Shown: positions 45,307 to 54,145, counted from the stretch's first letter. The stretch: 64,000 nucleotides of DNA from Urechis unicinctus (GCA_034190875.2 CM067349.1:4217311-4281310); one strand, 5' to 3'. A program made the numbers and translations. Notes: generated by a model from the letters alone, not told the origin.

Positions 45307-45545
45307 TACTTCAGTATATCAACTGGTAAGATTCCTTGTTTAATTAGCATATCCTTTGTGGCCATAGCTAGTGATACATCGGCAACAGCCATAGCCAGGT
45401 CCCGTGGGGTGAAATCAAGACGTGGCACCCCACCACCCAGAGCCATCTTAGCAAGCTTGGCATAGCCTATTGAAATACCGGAAACAACTACACCGTGGTA
45501 CAGAGCGTTGAAGAGCATTTTTCCATCAGTAATTGGTGTTGTCAT
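45306..45545 (-). CDS. 79-residue hydrophobic Polinton protein
   Basis: MTTPITDGKMLFNALYHG, VVSGISIGYAKLAKMALGGG, RDLAMAVADVSLAMATKD, IKQGILPVDILK. One strong hydrophobic helix (residues about 17-33) and an amphipathic second helix. It is conserved at the same length in element 1 and is the only gene kept open in both elements, which suggests selection while the elements were active. Probably a minor virion or membrane protein. Confidence 0.8.
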   Translation of the reverse strand: MTTPITDGKMLFNALYHGVVVSGISIGYAKLAKMALGGGVPRLDFTPRDLAMAVADVSLAMATKDMLIKQGILPVDILK

Positions 45546-45546
45546 C

Positions 45547-45924
45547 TTATTCCATATGAAACGGATCCTTTAAATGAGCGTCTGGATGCTTTTGTACCAC
45601 AACCTGTTTAGGGTGTGAGGCTACCATCTGGTGCCTGTAGCAATACAATGCCAACACGCCAACACCGCCGACAACCAAAGGCACAGCCCATGTTGACCAC
45701 GTCCACCTTTCCATAGGTTTGCTCGTTGATATTGGCTCGACAGCTTCGTCTCTACCATCTGTAAGCGCTGCCTTAGCCTCTCGGAGCTCTCTCAGAAGCT
45801 TATTTTGATTGGCTTTTCGAGCTGCAGCACCCTTTCGTCCTGCCGCAACCCTTTTAGCGTTTTTTGTCACTGACGTTATCTCCACCGGTGTTGTCTCCCC
45901 TTGATTCGTGTTCGTTTCTTCCAT
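45547..45924 (-). CDS. 125-residue Lys/Ala-rich single-pass protein
   Basis: Residues about 24-50 are highly basic (KRVAAGRKGAAARKANQNK), like a DNA-binding core or histone-like tail. Residues about 77-95 (WAVPLVVGGVGVLALYCY) form a membrane helix. The C-terminus HLKDPFHME is short and acidic. The stop lies one base before the next start. A basic tail attached to a membrane could link the packaged DNA to an inner envelope; this is inference only. Confidence 0.7.
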   Translation of the reverse strand: MEETNTNQGETTPVEITSVTKNAKRVAAGRKGAAARKANQNKLLRELREAKAALTDGRDEAVEPISTSKPMERWTWSTWAVPLVVGGVGVLALYCYRHQMVASHPKQVVVQKHPDAHLKDPFHME

Positions 45925-45963
45925 GTTTACTTACTAAATTTATTTGTCCAATTGACATCTCAT

Positions 45964-46048
45964 AGTAAGCACCTGTTATAGCGGAGTTAAGCACATGCTA
46001 TAGCGGAGTTAAGCACATGCTATATCAGAGTTAAACACATACTATAGC
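45964..46048. repeat. 22-bp tandem repeat of element 2
   Basis: Nearly four units of a 22-bp sequence (agcacatgctatagcggagt-type) lie in the 224-bp gap between the 125-residue and 189-residue genes. The array is conserved in element 1 (32727-32824) although the coding parts there are decayed. Each unit contains a nearly palindromic gctatagc core. Confidence 0.9.
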
Positions 46049-46148
46049 GCCAAAGTGGTGTCTTCCTCTCCACAGGCCCCTGTTGTTTCGGTGGTTGTTT
46101 TTCCAAATTGACAGTGCTTAACTGTTGTTAAAGCCGCAGTTAAGGGAG

Positions 46149-46718
46149 CTAAAAAAAAAACATACCATAGCGATGATATAGCTCACAAGTGGCAGTGCTT
46201 AGCGCGTGTCCAACAAACGGGTCCGTCTCGAGGTCTGTAATTAGCCTTGGCTGGTGTTCTGGTGGGATTGGTAGAAACATACAAGCAATACCTGAGTACA
46301 GCTGTAGCAGTGTCTGACCTAGAGTACGTGTCATGCTGGCACCTAGCCGAGCCTCGTATTTCACATACAGCTTTATGATCTCTTCATCAGACATTGATTC
46401 AACCTGGTCAATTGTAAGGCCCTTCAAACCAAGGTACTGACGGCCCTGACCTCCGGCTATGACGGCAGCAAGCCTATCTCTCTTAGAAGACATATCTACA
46501 CTAGGGGTGCAACTAGGTTCCGCTCCCCCAGACTTTGTCTCTGCTAAGCCAGTCGAGTCCTGTTCAAGGAGTTTATCAATAATGGTATCAGGATCCATGA
46601 ATATACGTATACGCCTTCGAGCTTCAAAATACTGCACCGCTACCCAGATAAAGAAACCTAAATTGATTACTGAGGCAGCCGCTGCTATCAAGGCCAATAT
46701 CACTTCAATCGACGGCAT
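46149..46718 (-). CDS. 189-residue N-terminally anchored protein
   Basis: The start MPSIEVILALIAAAASVINLGFF encodes a membrane helix. It is followed by an RRRIRIFMDPD turn and a soluble part with KRDRLAAVIAGGQ, LKGLTIDQVESMSDEEIIKLY and LGASMTRTLGQTLLQLYSG. The start overlaps the end of the ATPase gene by 14 bp. The soluble part has no motif I know. Its place after the ATPase is where some Polintons have a virion gene. Likely structural. Confidence 0.7.
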   Translation of the reverse strand: MPSIEVILALIAAAASVINLGFFIWVAVQYFEARRRIRIFMDPDTIIDKLLEQDSTGLAETKSGGAEPSCTPSVDMSSKRDRLAAVIAGGQGRQYLGLKGLTIDQVESMSDEEIIKLYVKYEARLGASMTRTLGQTLLQLYSGIACMFLPIPPEHQPRLITDLETDPFVGHALSTATCELYHRYGMFFF

Positions 46719-47334
46719 ATGCAGTAGGCTGATCAGTCTTCAGCAGCAGTTTTGCGTGCTTGGTCTTTGCTAGTAGTTGGCGTACTGTGGCACGTTCCTC
46801 CTTTGTTGGAATTACATCATTTTCACGTAAGTCGTCTTCAAACGAGTCACGGTCCTTGGTGTGAAAGAGCACCATCCAGCGAGTCTGCTCACGTAAGTCC
46901 GTCAGCACAGAGTTGTACTTTTGGGTGAGGACCCAGACACTTTGTTGCGCATGGCGGCCGCTAAAGGCCAGTTCGGATAACATGTCTTTCTTCTTGGTTA
47001 GGGCCTTTGTTGCCGAACAGTCATCAATAATGTACAGGGTTGGCTCGCCCTTAAAACAATGGTAGAAAGCCCTCAGGTGGTCATGGAGCCGCTCCCCTGG
47101 ATCAACCACGTACACCTCTGAATCATCCCACACCCATGACCGCGTCCGATAGGCCTCGTTGAAACGTATGGTAGGGCAGAGGATTACAATATGCTCGAAG
47201 GCACCAAAGAAGGGCCCTTCAAGTAGGTCGAGGATGAATGCGGTTTTCCCACATCCTGTCTGCCCACAAACAATTGCCGAACAGGGGCCATCTGGAAATG
47301 TAAACTTAGTAGACTGCGCTGACGAACCTGCCAT
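46705..47334 (-). CDS. FtsK/HerA-like genome-packaging ATPase
   Basis: Pumps the element's DNA into capsids, by analogy with related viruses. Walker A is GQTGCGKT (about 47242-47266), Walker B is LYIIDD (about 47019-47037), and a sensor-like WVLTQKYNS sits at about 46912-46940. Total about 209 residues, typical for Polinton and NCLDV-type A32-like ATPases. I chose the start MAGSSAQSTK at 47334; an upstream Met (47355) would overlap the capsid gene more. The reading frame overlaps the capsid 3' end by about 29 bp. Confidence 0.9.
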   Translation of the reverse strand: MAGSSAQSTKFTFPDGPCSAIVCGQTGCGKTAFILDLLEGPFFGAFEHIVILCPTIRFNEAYRTRSWVWDDSEVYVVDPGERLHDHLRAFYHCFKGEPTLYIIDDCSATKALTKKKDMLSELAFSGRHAQQSVWVLTQKYNSVLTDLREQTRWMVLFHTKDRDSFEDDLRENDVIPTKEERATVRQLLAKTKHAKLLLKTDQPTAYAVD

Positions 47335-48601
47335 CTTTAATGTTAAGCTGTGCATCCATTACAATATACATATAAACGTTCAATGCACCGGCCGCCTCTG
47401 CCTTTTTCGTGATCTGTATGGTGATGCCCTCAGACGCATTCTCCACAGCCCTGCCACTACCGTGCAGCTGGTCGTCATCACTCGTCCTTAAGTCGAGCCA
47501 CAGAGCATACTTGGTGGTTAGGTACTCTCCTAGGGATACGTCTGACAATGCCAAGTCTTTTGCAGCTATTGCTACACTGGGGTCTCGTTTACACATTGCT
47601 GCACAGGCCTTCTTCACCTCGTCCCACTGCTGGTAGCCACGCATGCCCTGGGCATAGAGCTGATTGGGGATGCCCTCAATGGTCACCTCGACCTTCGTTA
47701 TCTTTGGGTTGTAGAACGACTCTGTTTTCCTGGCGTATGAAACATTGGTCGGGTCTTCAAAGAGCAGTAGGATGCCCTTCATGCTGCGAGCCGGCACGTT
47801 CAGGTTGATGTTCCACAGTGTATCTCTTTTATTGTATACAAGCTTCCTGTGACGAAGCACACGGTCATACAGAATCGAGAGTCGACCTGTGTACTGGGTG
47901 CGTATCATGCGGGCCAACTCTGTTTGGGTAACCATGTCATACTCCAGCGAGATGCCATCAATTTTGTAGCTTGCAGCGGTGTCGCCTGTTGCGTGTATCA
48001 CGCGGTTGTAGTCGTTGAACGTGAGCTCGTATTCCAGTCTGTCATTAAGCGCGCTCTGGTAGAATGGCATGTGGCTCTCGAGGAGTTCAAAATCAAGCGG
48101 AACGTAGAACCTGTTACCATACACATCGGCTACGGCCTTGTCCTCTTCCTCGGTATCAACCTTGTCTCCTGCCCCCAGTCGTATCTTAGTTGTGTTTCTA
48201 TCATCTGATGTGTCAATGCCCTGGTACTGAAGGCCCTGTCTCTCCTGTGCTGTCCGCCACAAGTCGTGGTAACAGTGGTACATATCGCTGTCATCAATAG
48301 ACATGACCTCATTGCCAGAAATCTTGATTGTCATTTTCTTAACCACGGCGCGACCCAAGTTTTGCACAATGGTGCGGTTAACATCAGTTGAGGTGAGCGT
48401 GATTGTAAAGGCCAGCCGTGCTGTCCCTGGAACAATGACGTCTTCTGCACCTTGATTGGGGAAGCGAACCAACAGTTGTTGGTTCTGATCAATAGTGCTT
48501 GGATTGTTTGTAACGACTACAGATTGTCGCACGCCCTTTACCCCGAGGGGTTCGCGTATCCGGCGGTGTGGGTTTAGTTTGCGTCCGTAAGTACTCGTCA
48601 T
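47306..48601 (-). CDS. Probable double-jelly-roll major capsid protein
   Basis: A 431-residue open gene. Key stretches are RQSVVVTNNPSTIDQNQQ, NRFYVPLDFELLESHMPFYQ, YELTFNDYNRVIHAT, MVTQTELARMIRTQYTG, WNINLNVPARSMKGILLLF, VEVTIEGIPNQLYAQGM and MDAQLNIKDGRFVSAVY. The two beta-rich halves and the position just before the ATPase fit the Polinton major capsid protein. Based on remembered similarity to Polinton capsids of other invertebrates, not on a search. Complete with no break. Divergent from the acidic gene with only 40 bp between starts. Confidence 0.8.
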   Translation of the reverse strand: MTSTYGRKLNPHRRIREPLGVKGVRQSVVVTNNPSTIDQNQQLLVRFPNQGAEDVIVPGTARLAFTITLTSTDVNRTIVQNLGRAVVKKMTIKISGNEVMSIDDSDMYHCYHDLWRTAQERQGLQYQGIDTSDDRNTTKIRLGAGDKVDTEEEDKAVADVYGNRFYVPLDFELLESHMPFYQSALNDRLEYELTFNDYNRVIHATGDTAASYKIDGISLEYDMVTQTELARMIRTQYTGRLSILYDRVLRHRKLVYNKRDTLWNINLNVPARSMKGILLLFEDPTNVSYARKTESFYNPKITKVEVTIEGIPNQLYAQGMRGYQQWDEVKKACAAMCKRDPSVAIAAKDLALSDVSLGEYLTTKYALWLDLRTSDDDQLHGSGRAVENASEGITIQITKKAEAAGALNVYMYIVMDAQLNIKDGRFVSAVY

Positions 48602-48641
48602 GTTGAATGTTTAATTACACTTATATCTTTAACACACAGAC
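48602..48641. promoter_or_regulatory. 40-bp divergent intergenic region
   Basis: This AT-rich segment separates the start codons of the capsid gene (minus) and the acidic/membrane gene (plus). It is also present in element 1 (about 30331-30365), so it probably contains a shared bidirectional promoter, or its transcripts begin inside the neighbouring genes. Confidence 0.5.
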
Positions 48642-49968
48642 ATGGAGTTTGATAACCCAGCATTTGACGACCCAGAGGAGGAAGGGGCTATGGGAGGGGA
48701 TAGGAATGAGACTAGCTTTGATGATGAGGAGACTAACATGATTGACGAAACTTTAGATACGTCGTACTCGACTATGCCACCATGGGCTATTATTGAAATG
48801 CCTGCTGGGTTAACAGAAGATCATGTGGCTTCCAAAGAAGAAACTGAAGTCTTAGTTAAGAGGTGGGAGAAGGCAGTGTCTAAGCATGGGCTGCGGGCCA
48901 CTCTGGAGTTTAGATCGTCTCAACAAGGTGACCTTTGGGTTAAGTGGGACCGAGAATGGAAACTTCTGACATGGAAGAACAATCCAAACAAATTCCTCTC
49001 TCCTTGGAGTATCCTAGATTTCGGTGGTACACCGCTTGCTCGGGCTCTTGGAGTGACCCCTGAACTATCCACAATGGCAGTAAAAGCCCTACAAGGCGTT
49101 GACGAAGCTGCTGCTAAAGCGGAAGCTGCACTTCCAAAGTTAGAAATGAGCAGCCTCGAAGCTGTGACAGAGCAAGGTGGGTGTGGAAGAAACAGGATTC
49201 ATAGAGGACGTTCATAACACCATCCAAGACCTAGGTACACAAACAGACAACGAACTACCACTCAGAGAGCTTATTGGGCTTGACAAGGCTATGCAGACTC
49301 AGAGGGGTGAGCTGGTCAATAACCTAGCTAAGATAACCGAGATTGAAAGGGATATAGACCGGCGGAAAGCTAAAATGGCAAGCCTGGAGGAGGAAGGGAG
49401 GGGTGATAGTCGAGCATGGAGATTCCAAGCAAATGAGCTTGCAGAGCTGCAGGACCTGCGGAGTGCCCGTATTGAGGCTGCCTCTGAAAACCGTAACCGT
49501 CTAAGGACCCAAATTAACCGCATCAGGGAAACGATCAACAGACTTCTTAACGAGGACACAACACTAGCTGAGCGTGTACGCGACCTGTTCCGGGAGCAGG
49601 GTATAACAATCGCCTCCATACTCACTGCGATTGGATTGGCAATCTCGACCCTTGTAGTTGCTTTAACGGGCGGAGGGAGCACTAGTCCAACCCAGGCACC
49701 AACGCCGACACCAGTTGATAAGCCTGGTTTAAAGGAATGGATTAAAAAACATCTGAACTCCTTGGCAAACGTCCTGAAGGGCCTAGCCGGTAAGGCAGCA
49801 GCTGCCCTTCCAGGAATCATTGAATCCATCGTATCATGGCTGCTTACGTCAGCTGCAAAGGTGGCTGGTTGGATGGCAGAACATGTATGGGCCGCAGTTG
49901 TGGCGGTGGGGGGAGTTATCCTCCTGATACTCCGTGACTTACTACGTAGCAAACCAAAGCACAGCTAA
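48642..49968 (+). CDS. Acidic coiled-coil/membrane virion-type protein (one frame break)
   Basis: The N-terminus is very acidic (MEFDNPAFDDPEEEG). The middle contains a conserved region (LWVKWDREWKLLTWKNNPN, SPWSILDFGGTPLARALG) and a long charged coiled coil (about 49250-49560: REL..LDKAMQ, KITEIERDIDRRKAKM). The C-terminus has hydrophobic helices (ITIASILTAIGLAIS, WAAVVAVGGVILLILRDLL) and an amphipathic KKHLNSLANVLKGLAGKAAA stretch. One base too many in the GGG run near 49178 splits it; element 1 reads through here. It overlaps the 3' end of the convergent neighbour by 27 bp. Likely an internal virion membrane protein; a membrane-lytic role like adenovirus protein VI is only a guess. Confidence 0.7.
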
Positions 49969-51260
49969 GCCTATAGCGATTCCGCCTACAATAAGAGCGG
50001 TTTTCTCATCCTCGTGCGCCCCACGCAGACCAGTCTCGACCATAGGGGCGGGCCCTGGAGAGGAGAGTTCCATATCTGTATCTGTATCTGGCGGAGGGTC
50101 AAAGCTTCCTCTATCTGGAACCACCTGAACCGAGTTGACATCAGTATTGCTGCCGATCTGCAGCTCCTCAGTTGCGATAGTAATCAGATTGTTGTACCCA
50201 GCAACGTCTCCAATGGCGAGGCTCATATCAGACGGAGCCATGTACAGGCCCGTTCCAAACACATAATCAACCTTTGAGGAGGCATTCTGGAGGACGTTCT
50301 GATACCGTCGGATTGATGATGGAATATCCACTGGGGAGTTGATGGCATCCTCAACGTTAGCCTGAAATTGTTTTTGGGCATCAAAGGACGTTCCAACACC
50401 TAGTATCTCTGAGCGGGTCTGCGCCTGAGCACTAAGAATGGCCCAGACATAGGTCCGAATGCTGTCGTTAATTCGCTCAACGCCCGTCTGTGTAAAGCCC
50501 TCAGACGTGTCCAGTATGAAGGTACTCCAGGCCTCATCTGCTTCAGGTCCCTGTTCTAGATGTAAGACAGCACCCATTTTCTCCTGAAAGGATTGTAGGT
50601 TTTTCGCGTGAGCAAAACCTGGCTTTGTATCCTTTTCCGCCTCAAAGGCCATCCGTGTAGGGTCATAACGAACGTTTCGACCAGCAACCTTGACGACACT
50701 ACCGTAACCATACGCATCATGTGCATATAAGATACCAAGACCACTATTAGCTACGGTTGCCTTCTGGCGCCAGTCTGTGTTTGGTTGAACACCAAAGTTA
50801 GTGCAGAGTCTCTCATATGCCCTCTTGTCATATGTATTGTTATAGGGGTCATAGGCATGATCCTGAGGTAGAGGCGCTTGCAGTTCTGCTAATAGGCGAC
50901 GCACTGTGTATTAAGGTGAAAGGTGTAGAGAGCTTTCACGAGTGGAATTCCAGCCTCGAGGTGGTCCTGGGAGGACACGCCGCAGCCGGCTGATGCACAC
51001 CACACTGCAAAGTTTAACTGGTTCTGCCAAAACTGCATTGGATTTGTCAACCAGTCTTTTACTACTTTGTCCGCTGTTACCGGCGGCACCTTATAGTTAC
51101 TGAATAGATCAGGAAACTTTGCTGTGAATGTACCACCATTGTGAACAACTTGAATTGTTTGTCGGGTTAGTTTATCTCCCACACCATATGTGGCTGGATA
51201 TACCCCGCCCGCACCATATGGGGTAGCTTTTCTATTGAAACTAAAGGCTTGTTTATTCAT
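49942..51260 (-). CDS. C-terminally anchored virion-type protein (one frame break)
   Basis: The start at 51260 reads MNKQAFSFNRKATPYG. Then come TIQVVHNGGTFTAKFPDLFS, MQFWQNQLNFAVWCASAGCGVS, and after a shift near 50893 RRLLAELQAPLPQDH, EAWSTFILDTSEGFT, NSPVDIPSSIRRYQNVLQ. The C-terminus TALIVGGIAIGLAVLWFAT is a membrane anchor. Length about 435 residues. It is widespread in the Polinton copies here (elements 1 and 2, relics A and B). A minor capsid or membrane-attached spike base is possible. No enzyme motif. Confidence 0.7.
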
Positions 51261-51266
51261 AGTGCT
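51261..51266. promoter_or_regulatory. 6-bp gap between divergent start codons
   Basis: Start codons of the membrane-tailed gene (cat, 51258-51260) and the penton-like gene (atg, 51267-51269) are separated by agtgct only. In relic B the same pair is 10 bp apart (18618-18627). Transcripts must start inside the opposite gene, so the 5' ends overlap. Confidence 0.75.
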
Positions 51267-51953
51267 ATGTATCACACTCTGTCAAATGTTCAAAGCGGCG
51301 GCGCTGTGTCCCTGCAAAAACCTATTGACAACACTGAGGATGATCTATGTGTTGGCCTAAGGTCAATCACGTATACTGTGGGCTGGTACAAACTCGAATC
51401 AAACGAGACCATTCAATGGCGGTCAAGGACTTCAGGAGAGAGAGGAAAAATTGTCTCATTAAAACCGGGCCTCTGTAGTTTCAGCCTTCTTCGGGAGCAG
51501 ATTACACCATTAGGTATCGGTTTGGAAGTTGATGCTGCAAATGGGTTTATTACCCTAACAGTTCCAGACAATGGGGTTGTGAATATATCAGACGGAGTGT
51601 TAAATATGTTGGGTCTTGATGACGGCCTCGGGTGGATACCTTCAGGTACTTACACCGCCTACCGGCCCATCAACTTTAGCATGTTCTACACCTTATATAT
51701 TCACCTCGATCAAGTCAGCACCACACACAACATGCTAGATGGTGCACCCACTACGCTTCTTGAAGTTGTTGGCTTAGAGGGTGGCTCTTTCGGTGATATT
51801 ATAACCACGAACATAACTAATCCTGTATGTAAGCGTGTCACTAGTGGAACAGTGCATGAGTTAAAGGTTCAGTTACGCGATAATAAAGGAAGTCTATTGG
51901 ATAACCACGACTTACCTGTTAGTGTTGTTCTTGAATTTACAAGATGTCAATAA
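51267..51953 (+). CDS. Probable penton-like minor capsid protein
   Basis: About 228 residues starting MYHTLSNVQSGGAVSLQ. Conserved parts are PIDNTEDDLCVGLRSITYTVGWY, SDGVLNMLGLDDGLG, LYIHLDQVSTTHNMLDGAPTTLLEVV and LKVQLRDNKGSLLDNH. Beta-rich pattern and length fit a single jelly roll, as in Polinton minor capsid (penton) proteins. I recognise the ITYT.GWY / HLDQ.ST..N..G.PTTLL pattern from other invertebrate elements. A longer start at 51249 would overlap the opposite gene. Its 3' end overlaps the fibre-like start by 10 bp. Confidence 0.6.
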   Translation: MYHTLSNVQSGGAVSLQKPIDNTEDDLCVGLRSITYTVGWYKLESNETIQWRSRTSGERGKIVSLKPGLCSFSLLREQITPLGIGLEVDAANGFITLTVPDNGVVNISDGVLNMLGLDDGLGWIPSGTYTAYRPINFSMFYTLYIHLDQVSTTHNMLDGAPTTLLEVVGLEGGSFGDIITTNITNPVCKRVTSGTVHELKVQLRDNKGSLLDNHDLPVSVVLEFTRCQ

Positions 51954-52591
51954 AAACGAGTATTTATGGACCTAAGCAAAAACCGACAGGCACTGTTCAG
52001 GGCGCCGACCTCTCGGAATATGCTACAAAGACCTATGTATCTATTGGCGACTCACAAAAAATGGATAAAAGTGGCGGTACTATGACTGGAGACCTTGAAA
52101 TGGGAGATAATAAAATCATTCAGTTGGGAGACCCAATATCGCCAACGGATGTTGATGACAGACATAGACAGCATCGCAGGGACCTGAGAGAACACATAAG
52201 CTCCCAAACGAAACATCTCATTACTATTTGGGCAGAAGCAAGTGGCCCCCTTCGCAGAGGATATGAGTGGTCGTTTGGCCATGGGGCTAGGGGTCGAGAC
52301 TCACAAGACTCAAGCTCTGGATATACCATGACATGTGGTGGTAAGATCATTCGTATGGGGTTGTGTTCTGGTGTTGGTGCTGATACTGCTGCTATAACAG
52401 TCGTTCCTGTTATTAATGGAACGAATCAAGTGATAGGAATAAGTAAGCCTGCTGACCAACGGGCTGTTGTAGTATATTTAGAACCGCCTTTACAGCTGGA
52501 AGAAGGCAACGTTATTAACTTTTATACAACCGCACAAAACAGAGGGGCGACTTGGTCTGTAGCTTCATTCCTAATTGAACTTGATATATAG
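51944..52591 (+). CDS. Fibre-like protein with phage tail-fibre motif
   Basis: A 215-residue protein. Residues about 23-70 read YATKTYVSIGDSQKMDKSGG, TMTGDLEMGDNKIIQLGDPI, SPTDVDDRH; this is the MTGDLDM..N.I..LGDP..P.DA..K.YV pattern seen in short repeats of bacteriophage tail fibres. The C-terminal half (about 95-215) is beta-rich: WAEASGPLRRGYEWSFGHG, GKIIRMGLCSG, VVPVINGTNQ, LEEGNVINFYT, SFLIELDI. It resembles a trimeric receptor-binding or C1q/TNF-like head. Directly after the penton-like gene, as fibre genes would be. Likely host-attachment fibre; function inferred. Confidence 0.6.
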   Translation: MSIKTSIYGPKQKPTGTVQGADLSEYATKTYVSIGDSQKMDKSGGTMTGDLEMGDNKIIQLGDPISPTDVDDRHRQHRRDLREHISSQTKHLITIWAEASGPLRRGYEWSFGHGARGRDSQDSSSGYTMTCGGKIIRMGLCSGVGADTAAITVVPVINGTNQVIGISKPADQRAVVVYLEPPLQLEEGNVINFYTTAQNRGATWSVASFLIELDI

Positions 52592-52612
52592 ACTTATGTA
52601 TACAAAGACAGT

Positions 52613-53167
52613 ATGAAACAACAACCAACGACTGCACCGTTAAATCCGGAGCCTCCTCCATGTGATCTGGGGCACTCCTATCGGCTGAATGATATCAGTC
52701 TTAAGAAGCAATACCTTGAGAAAGAAAAAGAAGATTATGGTGCTATGTACAAAAAATATAGGTGTGCAGTAAACTCAGTGGACGCTGTAGACACTGCTTT
52801 AGTTGCTGTGGGTATGTGTCTTGGCGCAAGTGGTGTAGGTGTAATGTTTACAATAGTTGCCATTCCTATTGCCACAGTGTTGGGTGCTACTGGAGCCGCT
52901 TGTGGGCTACTTGTAATTGCTGGAAAATTCATCAGTAGGCGGCTGACCATTAAGTTAAAAAAGCATGACAAGATCCGCATTCTCGCTCAGAGCAAATTGA
53001 ATACCATTGCTGACATTGTATCGGCGGCGCTTGAAGATGGGTATATCTCAGATGATGAGTTTAAGGTCGTTTCGGTCGAGATCATGAAATATAGTCAAAT
53101 GAAAAGTGACATTAAAGCAAAATGTTTGAAAGCGGCAGAATCGCCCCCTAGACCTGCTAAGGTATGA
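52613..53167 (+). CDS. 184-residue two-helix membrane protein
   Basis: MKQQPTT..., then a charged helix (KKQYLEKEKEDYGAMYKKY), VNSVDAVDTALVAVGMCLGASG, two hydrophobic helices (VGVMFTIVAIPIATVLGATGA and ACGLLVIAGKF), and a basic, helical C-terminal part (RRLTIKLKKHDKIRILAQSK, LNTIADIVSAALEDGYISDDE). Known to me as a recurring but unnamed protein in invertebrate Polinton-type elements. Also present as fragments in element 1 and relic B. Perhaps membrane-disrupting or holin-like; unproven. Confidence 0.75.
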   Translation: MKQQPTTAPLNPEPPPCDLGHSYRLNDISLKKQYLEKEKEDYGAMYKKYRCAVNSVDAVDTALVAVGMCLGASGVGVMFTIVAIPIATVLGATGAACGLLVIAGKFISRRLTIKLKKHDKIRILAQSKLNTIADIVSAALEDGYISDDEFKVVSVEIMKYSQMKSDIKAKCLKAAESPPRPAKV

Positions 53168-53186
53168 CCTGGACAGTCCATTTGAA

Positions 53187-54075
53187 GTGTGTGGTTTGCT
53201 AGATATAATGGAGGCGGCGATAAAATCTTTCTGCAACGATCATACTGGAGTCAAACAAAATACGGACCAGTGGGAGACCATGAGGAAGGGCTGCGTTGGA
53301 GGAAGTGACTACTCCTCTATCATAGGGCAAAACTACTTCAGCAGCTATAGCAAGAAGCTGACAGAAAAAACTAGCAACGGGGGTGTTCGCTTTAGCGCAC
53401 CCTGCCTCTGGGGTACGACTTTTGAGGAGGTTGCAATTGCGGTATTGGAGAAGGTGTACGACACCAAGGTCTACGGAAATAATATCTATATTGATGGCGG
53501 CGCGACGGCCTACTCTCCGGATGGCTTTTTGTGTGCTCCCAATCCGGCAGGCTGGAGTGGATGCTGTCTGTCTGGGGCATCCTGAGGAGGTTGTACTGCT
53601 CGAGATAAAGTGCCCCTACACTCGGAGTCCTGGGAGGGTGATTCCGAATATGTATAAGCCTCAGGTTCTGTTGGGGTTGCACCACAGTCCGGTGGCGACC
53701 ATCGGGGTGTTTGTCGACTGCGTTTTCAGGTTGTGCTCCTTTGAGGACCTGGGGAGAGCTGAGACGTATAACCAGGTGTATCACAAGGATCAGAAGAAGT
53801 ATAAGGAGACGGTGGCTTGGGGGTGGGCGGGGATGGTGGGGCTTGAAGACGGCGACTATAGTGCAAACGGGAGGTTTAATAGTTGCCTGGGCTTGGAACA
53901 GGAGCATCACGGTCCTTGGTTGGGAAGACCGAGTGGGACCACAGAGAGGCCGACGGGGGCTTTCTACTGTTGGAAGCTCTTTACGATGAGATTGATAACC
54001 GCTCGTCCCGATCCCTACTTTATCGAGAAGAACGACTCTAAGGTTGCCCAGTTTATACAGGCCTCAACCGGGTGA
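53187..54075 (+). CDS. YqaJ-type exonuclease/recombinase (one frame break)
   Basis: Probably a 5'-3' exonuclease that acts with recombination or end processing. Motifs in order: ETMRKGCVGGSDYSSIIGQN (first motif), LWGTTFEEVAIAVLE (E in WGT..E), YSPDGFLC (catalytic Asp), then after a shift near 53555 VVLLEIKCPY (E-x-K) and YKPQVLLGLH (Tyr-x2-Gln). These are the lambda exonuclease/YqaJ fold signatures. The first frame ends at 53585 with a shifted tail; the second frame continues to 54075. It is the last rightward gene, 70 bp before the right terminal repeat, and is lost in element 1. Not part of the classic Polinton core. Confidence 0.8.
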
Positions 54076-54145
54076 AAAATGGAACTTACAGCGACGGTCG
54101 CAGATATTTATCACTCAATAACCTCTACGGTGACTAACTACTGGT

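Noticed and set aside
49299-49952. 217-codon minus-strand open frame
   Set aside because: Antisense shadow of the acidic/membrane gene, which is conserved in element 1 on the sense strand.
51944-52591. Prophage or bacterial contamination because of the tail-fibre motif
   Set aside because: The gene is embedded in a Polinton with eukaryotic-type integrase, capsid and target duplication inside an animal exon, and a second copy exists in element 1.
53392-53910. 172-codon minus-strand open frame
   Set aside because: Shadow of the YqaJ-type nuclease; motifs are all on the plus strand.
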